Positions 59,945-64,000 of a stretch of DNA of 64,000 nucleotides are shown here, one piece after another. The notes under the pieces were generated by a model. It ran no database searches. It had not been told where the DNA came from and saw only the letters and a program-made list of their open reading frames with translations. Both the position numbers and the translations under genes were made by a program. Source of the stretch: an uncultured Oscillibacter sp. (GTDB lineage: Bacteria > Bacillota > Clostridia > Oscillospirales > Oscillospiraceae); NCBI GenBank assembly GCA_910583785.1, contig CAJTZK010000001.1:186001-250000 (forward strand). Reading direction: 5' to 3'. The stretch's first letter is position 1; every line of letters starts with the position of its first letter.

Positions 59945-60361
59945 TCAAAGAATCAGCAGCAGCCCCAGGGCCACCAGCAGCTCCTCGTCCGCCTTCTCCC
60001 GGAAAAGGAAGAACAGCAGCGCCAGCAGCAGCAGGTCCCCGGTGTCCACATGGTCCAAATGAAACTGGTCCAGCAGGTGCTGGAGGATGCCTGTCAGGCC
60101 GTCCCCGGGCCTCCCGCCGTGGGAGGGTCCGTGGGGAGGCCGCCCGGGGCCCGGGCCATTGGGCGGCGGTCCCCCCGGAGGCGGCCCGCCCTGGGAGCGG
60201 CCCTCCGGCGCCGGGCCGCCAGACGGCGGGGCGCCAGGGGGAACGCCGCCCGGCGGAGGCGTTCCGGCAGGAGCGCCCTGCGGGGAGCTTCCGCCGGGAG
60301 GGCCCTCCTCCGGGATGCGGGTATAAGAGCCGTTGTCGTTGCGGATGTAACGGTTATACAT
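59945..60361 (-). CDS. Pro/Gly-rich protein with hydrophobic C-terminus
   Basis: A 138-residue protein: MYNRYIRNDNGSYTRIPEE at the start, then about 70 residues almost wholly Pro, Gly, Ser and Ala, then DTGDLLLLALLFFLFR and a final hydrophobic helix. The N-terminal and C-terminal patterns recur, in my recollection, in small Clostridial proteins near sporulation-linked genes; no function is proven. It sits 3 bp after the next gene, so it is cotranscribed. Confidence 0.7.
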   Translation of the reverse strand: MYNRYIRNDNGSYTRIPEEGPPGGSSPQGAPAGTPPPGGVPPGAPPSGGPAPEGRSQGGPPPGGPPPNGPGPGRPPHGPSHGGRPGDGLTGILQHLLDQFHLDHVDTGDLLLLALLFFLFREKADEELLVALGLLLIL

Positions 60362-60364
60362 GCC

Positions 60365-60796
60365 TCAGCCCTCCCATCCCGAGAGGAATTTCTTCCCTAG
60401 ATGGAACAGCCGCGCCAGCTGTAACGCCCGTTCCACTTTTTCCTGCCGGTCGCTCCGCAAATAGGGCCGGAGGGCATAGAGCAGATTCCGGGCGTTGGAC
60501 TCCCGCTGGCCCCCCAGCTCCTGGATCAAGGGCATCAGCCGGGCCAGCAGCCCCGGGTCCAGCCCCCCGCCTCCCATCAGGGAGGACAGGAGGTCCCCTC
60601 CGCCCCCCTGGGGCGGGGACGGGGGCGGAACCTGGGGAGCCCCCCAGGGGGGAGAAGGCGGCTGGCCCGGAGGCGGGGAAGCGGGAGGAGGTTCCTGCGT
60701 TCCTCCCCCGCCCAGGGACTGGGCCAGCTGCATGATCTGGCTCATGGCGTCCGGGTTGGACAGTATGCTGTTCAGCTTGTCATCAAATTCCGCCAT
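60365..60796 (-). CDS. Small helical protein with Pro/Gly linker
   Basis: A 143-residue protein: a helical start (MAEFDDKLNSILSNPDAMSQ), a Pro/Gly linker (about 30-65), and a helical end (ARLMPLIQELGGQRESNARN). It has the same build as the neighbours on both sides: NPxAM-type helix near the start. No known domain. Likely a partner of the adjacent small genes. Confidence 0.7.
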   Translation of the reverse strand: MAEFDDKLNSILSNPDAMSQIMQLAQSLGGGGTQEPPPASPPPGQPPSPPWGAPQVPPPSPPQGGGGDLLSSLMGGGGLDPGLLARLMPLIQELGGQRESNARNLLYALRPYLRSDRQEKVERALQLARLFHLGKKFLSGWEG

Positions 60797-60823
60797 ACGG
60801 CCAACCCCTCCCTGTCATGAACG

Positions 60824-61084
60824 TTACTTCTGGACGGCCTTGTTGATCCGTTCCACCAGCGCCGCCCCCTCGGGGCTCTGCATGATCTGGTTCACCATCT
60901 GGGTCACGGCCCCGGCATCGCCCTTGGCGGCGGACTGGACCGCTTTCCGCAGCCCCGCACCCCCATCCTCCTGGGTCAGCATCCGCATCAGCGTCTGGCC
61001 GTCCCGGGATTGCATCAGGGATTTTAGCATCGCCGGGTTCTTCCGGAGCTGTTCGGCCATCTGGGCCGATTTCTCATCCATCAT
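60824..61084 (-). CDS. Small helical protein
   Basis: An 86-residue protein that begins MMDEKSAQMAEQLRKNPAML and continues as amphipathic helices (LMQSRDGQTLMRMLTQ, VTQMVNQIMQSPEGAALVE). The NPAML and SPEGAAL motifs echo NPDAM in the next gene. GGAGG precedes the ATG by six bases. First gene of the three. Unknown function. Confidence 0.75.
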   Translation of the reverse strand: MMDEKSAQMAEQLRKNPAMLKSLMQSRDGQTLMRMLTQEDGGAGLRKAVQSAAKGDAGAVTQMVNQIMQSPEGAALVERINKAVQK

Positions 61085-61130
61085 TCGCTTCCTCCTTTGC
61101 GGTCGTTCGGTCCAGTATATGAGGCCGGAG

Positions 61131-61163
61131 GCAAAAACGTGCCTGCGCAAACCGCGCAGGCAC
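61131..61163 (-). terminator. Terminator of nth
   Basis: GTGCCTGCGC and GCGCAGGCAC, 10-bp perfect stem, followed on the minus strand by GTTTTTG. Confidence 0.85.
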
Positions 61164-61173
61164 ATTTGTTTTC

Positions 61174-61812
61174 CTATTTCCCGGCCTTCGCCGTGCTGCA
61201 ATCCCCCGCCAGGGGGCAGTCCCCGCACTTCGGGCTCCGGGCGGTGCAGGTATCCCGCCCAAAAAGAACCATACGGTGGCAGAAGTTGTTGGACTCCTTA
61301 GGAGGCAGGACCTCCCGAAGCTGCTTTTCCACCTGGACGGGATCCTTGGACCCATCGGTCATCCCCAGGCGCCCGGTGATGCGGATACAGTGGGTGTCGC
61401 AGACATAGGCGGGCTGGCCGTAGATATCCCCCAGGATCAGGTTGGCGGTCTTCCGTCCCACGCCGGGGAGGCTGGTCAGTTCCTCCATCGTGCCGGGGAC
61501 CTTTCCGCCAAAGTCCGCCAACAGCCGCTGGGCGCAGAGAACCATGTCCTTAGCCTTGCCATTATAGAAGCCGCAGGAGTGTATGTACTCCCCCACTTCC
61601 CTGGGGTCCGCCTCCGCGAAGCTCTCCAGGGTCGGGAAGCGGGCGTAAAGGGCCGGGGTCACCTGGTTCACCCGCGCGTCGGTGCATTGGGCGGAGAGCC
61701 GCACGGCAAAGAGGAGCTCGTAGTCCTTCTCATACTGCAAGGAGCACAGCCCCTCGGGATAAATCCCCTTTAACGTCTCAATAATACGCTTCACAGCGGC
61801 CTTTGATTTCAT
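61174..61812 (-). CDS. nth: Endonuclease III
   Basis: A 212-residue HhH glycosylase/lyase: LSAQCTDARVNQ, helix-hairpin-helix LPGVGRKTANLIL with the catalytic Lys, Asp in CDTHCIR, and the C-terminal 4Fe-4S motif C-x6-C-x2-C-x5-C (TARSPKCGDCPLAGDC). It removes oxidised pyrimidines. ATG at 61812 has GGGAGG upstream. It follows recN by 43 bp. Confidence 0.97.
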   Translation of the reverse strand: MKSKAAVKRIIETLKGIYPEGLCSLQYEKDYELLFAVRLSAQCTDARVNQVTPALYARFPTLESFAEADPREVGEYIHSCGFYNGKAKDMVLCAQRLLADFGGKVPGTMEELTSLPGVGRKTANLILGDIYGQPAYVCDTHCIRITGRLGMTDGSKDPVQVEKQLREVLPPKESNNFCHRMVLFGRDTCTARSPKCGDCPLAGDCSTAKAGK

Positions 61813-61855
61813 GGCAATCCCTCCCGCATCTCCCCAAAGTCTTTTATCATCTATT

Positions 61856-63538
61856 TTATAATGCCGCCCGGTAGCTTTCCGCCGCGTCCAGCAGCTCTCC
61901 GGAGCTGGCAAGCAGCGCGTCCGTCACCTTAGAGCCGCCAGTAATCCGGGCCAGCTCCGCCTTCCGGCGCTCCCGGTCCAAAAGAACCACGCGGGTGTAT
62001 GTTCGTCCTTTAGCCTCCCCCTTTTCCACGGAGAAGTGCGTGTCTGCCATGGCGGCCAGCTGGGGAAGGTGGGTAACACAGAGAACCTGTTTCCTCCGGC
62101 TGACCTGGGCCAGCTTCTCCGCCACCTTTTGGGCCGCCCGGCCGGAGACGCCAGTGTCCACCTCGTCAAAGACCAAAGTGCCCACGGCCTCCTGCTCCGC
62201 CAGGACATTTTTCAGGGCCAGCATAATCCGGGCCAGCTCGCCGCCGGAGGCGATTTTCGCAATAGGCTTCAGGTCCTCCCCAGCGTTGGCGGACATGAGG
62301 AAGCGCACCACGTCGCAGCCGTCGGGGCTGGGGTCCTTTGGGGCAAAGTCAATGGCGAACCGGACCCGGTTCATGTCCAGGTCCCGGAGCTCCTTCTGAA
62401 TACGGGCCTCCAGGGCGGCCGCCGCCTGTTTCCGCGCCTCCGTCAGGGCTTTTCCCGCCGTTTGGACGGCCTTCCCCGCTTTGCCCAGCTTCTTCTCCAG
62501 GAGGATCAGCGTGTCGTCCGCCGTCTCAATGGCGTCCAGCTCCGCCCGGCGCTGGTCCAGGTAAGCCAGCATCTCCTCCACGGTGGCCCCGTATTTCTTT
62601 TTCAAGCGGTAGAGCTGGTCCGCCCGGCTCTCCGCCGCGTCCAGCTCCTCCGGCGAGAAGTCGAAAGCCCCCCGCAGGTCCCGGATGGTTTCCGCCAAAT
62701 CGTAGGCCTCGCTCCGCAGCGCCCCCAGGCGCTTGTAAGCCTCCCCCAGCTCCCCGTCCAGGTTCCGCACGCCGGACAGCGCCTCCTCCGCATCCCGGAG
62801 CTGGTTCACCGCCCCGGCGTTCTCATCGTCGCCGGAGAGGCAGTAGTCCGCACCGGAGAGGGCGGAGAGGTATTTTTCGCCGTTACGCAGCAGGTTCCGG
62901 CGCTGCTCCAGCTCTTCCTCCTCGCCAGGGCGGAGCTCCGCCCGCTCCAGCTCGTTGATCTGGAAGCGGAGGCTGTCCACCCGCCGGGCCTTTTCCGCCT
63001 CGTCCATCTGAAGGGCCTTGATCTGCTCCCGGAGGCCGGAAAGCACGGCGTAGTCCGACTGGTAGGCCCCTAGAGGCTCCTCCGTCCTGCCGAAGCGGTC
63101 CAGGTAGGCCCCATGGAGCTCTTCATCTAGCAGCTGGGTCCCGTCGTGCTGGCCATGGATGTTCAAAAGTTCCCCGCCAATCTGGCGGAGCTGGGCCACG
63201 GTGATGGGCCGCCCGTTCACCCGGCAGGCGTTCTTTCCCTCACCGGAAATCTCCCGCTGGAGGAGCAGGTTCCCGTCCTCGTCCGGAGCCAGGCCGTTTT
63301 CCAGGAGGCCCGGCAGGTCCGCCGGGACGGCGGAGAACTCCGCGCTGACGAAGGCCTTAGCGGCCCCGGTGCGGATGAGGTCCCGGGAAGTCCGGCCCCC
63401 CAGGACAGCTCCCATGGCGTCAATGACGATGGATTTGCCCGCCCCGGTCTCGCCCGTAAGCGCGTTGAACCCCGGGCGGAACTGAATGTCCGCTTCCTCG
63501 ATAACCGCAATATTTTCGATGTGCAGAAGCTCCAGCAT
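61856..63538 (-). CDS. recN: DNA repair protein RecN
   Basis: A 560-residue SMC-like protein: N-terminal Walker A GETGAGKSI, two coiled-coil arms (about 150-370), signature region, and C-terminal Walker B LVFDEVDTGVSG. It acts early in double-strand break repair. ATG at 63538 has GGAGG 11 bases upstream. It follows argR on the same strand, as in Bacillus. Confidence 0.97.
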   Translation of the reverse strand: MLELLHIENIAVIEEADIQFRPGFNALTGETGAGKSIVIDAMGAVLGGRTSRDLIRTGAAKAFVSAEFSAVPADLPGLLENGLAPDEDGNLLLQREISGEGKNACRVNGRPITVAQLRQIGGELLNIHGQHDGTQLLDEELHGAYLDRFGRTEEPLGAYQSDYAVLSGLREQIKALQMDEAEKARRVDSLRFQINELERAELRPGEEEELEQRRNLLRNGEKYLSALSGADYCLSGDDENAGAVNQLRDAEEALSGVRNLDGELGEAYKRLGALRSEAYDLAETIRDLRGAFDFSPEELDAAESRADQLYRLKKKYGATVEEMLAYLDQRRAELDAIETADDTLILLEKKLGKAGKAVQTAGKALTEARKQAAAALEARIQKELRDLDMNRVRFAIDFAPKDPSPDGCDVVRFLMSANAGEDLKPIAKIASGGELARIMLALKNVLAEQEAVGTLVFDEVDTGVSGRAAQKVAEKLAQVSRRKQVLCVTHLPQLAAMADTHFSVEKGEAKGRTYTRVVLLDRERRKAELARITGGSKVTDALLASSGELLDAAESYRAAL

Positions 63539-63714
63539 GGCGGCTACTTCCTCCATTTTAAATCATGTTTGTGCTGGCACGCCAGCGCCCCTCCCGGCGG
63601 CACAAAAGCTCCCATGCTCCAGCCGCCTGTACCCGCCTGGGGCGGCAGCGCCTGTAAAGCAGCAAAGCGGCCGCGCCCCCAGTTCTCAAACGGGCAGGGA
63701 GGATTCCCTGGACG

Positions 63715-64000
63715 TTACAGCATGTCTTTAATCTCCTGGCATAGCAGCTCCGCCGCTTCCGTGTTCCGCATCACCAAAAGAGCGGTATCGTCCCCCGCCA
63801 GGGAACCCACAATGTCGTTCATGTCCATATTGTCCAGGGCGGAACAGGCCCCGTTGGCCAGTCCCGGCATCGTCTTGACCACCACGATGTTTTGGGCGTA
63901 GTCGATGCTGACAATGCACTCCCGGAAGATGGTCCGCAGCTTCGCCGCCACGTTCAGCGTTGTCCGGTTCCCGGAGACCGCGTACTTATAAACCCCCTGG
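63715..64000 (-). CDS. argR: Arginine repressor ArgR, N-terminus cut by window edge
   Basis: The C-terminal 94 residues are visible: YKYAVSGNRTTLNVAAKL, SIDYAQNIVVVKTMPG, and the arginine-binding loop GSLAGDDTALLVMR. This is the hexamerisation and arginine-binding domain; the DNA-binding part lies beyond the window. The order argR-recN is the usual Firmicute arrangement. The 176-bp gap to recN has no clear promoter. Confidence 0.93.
   Translation of the reverse strand, partial: QGVYKYAVSGNRTTLNVAAKLRTIFRECIVSIDYAQNIVVVKTMPGLANGACSALDNMDMNDIVGSLAGDDTALLVMRNTEAAELLCQEIKDML

Overview
The window is a gene-dense stretch of bacterial chromosome, roughly 60% GC by eye, with strong GGAGG-type ribosome binding sites and sigma-A-type promoters (TTGACA-17-TATAAT). 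It carries a SpoIVFA/SpoIVFB pair, a T-box riboswitch, RNase Y, FtsEX with a secreted M23 hydrolase, a TagO/MnaA pair and a BirA/BioY module. Together these point to a Gram-positive, endospore-forming member of the Clostridia. The high GC and the particular set of small hypothetical proteins suggest an Oscillospiraceae-like gut bacterium; that last step is inference. I see no rRNA, tRNA, insertion sequence, prophage or CRISPR array. Layout: 1-3.5 kb (minus) is ftsE-ftsX-M23 hydrolase, then a terminator whose stem contains the RBS of a truncated unknown gene. 3.7-6.3 kb holds a CdaR-like regulator, a 16S pseudouridine synthase and a DUF4830 protein. 6.3-11.2 kb (minus) is the str operon: an L7Ae-like gene, rpsL, rpsG, fusA and tuf. 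11.3-17.5 kb mixes a TraX-like membrane protein with an unusual direct-repeat promoter, a cupin-like protein, BirA-controlled bioY, a type 4 uracil-DNA glycosylase, a DUF1113-type protein, rlmI-mtnN and a wall amidase. 18-26 kb has rny, an unknown gene, spoIVFAB, rpsT, and a tatD / DUF4253 / lipoprotein / TatD-associated radical SAM cluster in which tatD and the lipoprotein gene are broken. 26-36 kb (minus) has a glyoxalase-fold protein, a thiolase with a Rex-like upstream site, an AT-rich acetyltransferase gene that looks transferred, and the glmU-like/prs/pth/mfd/parvulin-lipoprotein block. 36.6-41 kb (plus) has trmL, pgk, tpiA and gpmI (lower glycolysis). 41-48 kb (minus) is the protein quality-control block tig-clpP-clpX-lon-engB. 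48-55 kb (minus) is a long run: two signal peptidases, rbgA, two tandem membrane paralogues (one frameshifted), rnhB, yraN, thrC, a zinc-ribbon membrane protein and a phosphoesterase. 55-60 kb (plus) is a tRNA-Trp T-box, trpS, tagO/wecA, wecB/mnaA and a membrane-anchored protein. 60-64 kb (minus) has three small Pro/Gly-rich or helical proteins, nth, recN and the end of argR. How the genes work together: the window is mostly housekeeping in Firmicute-like synteny. The best leads are regulatory and evolutionary: four near-perfect 11-bp direct repeats in place of a -35 box (traX-like gene), a Rex-like operator upstream of the thiolase, a T-box that an internal trpS promoter could bypass, hairpins that bury ribosome binding sites, and three genes broken by single-base changes (two of them in G runs) that may be real decay or sequencing error.
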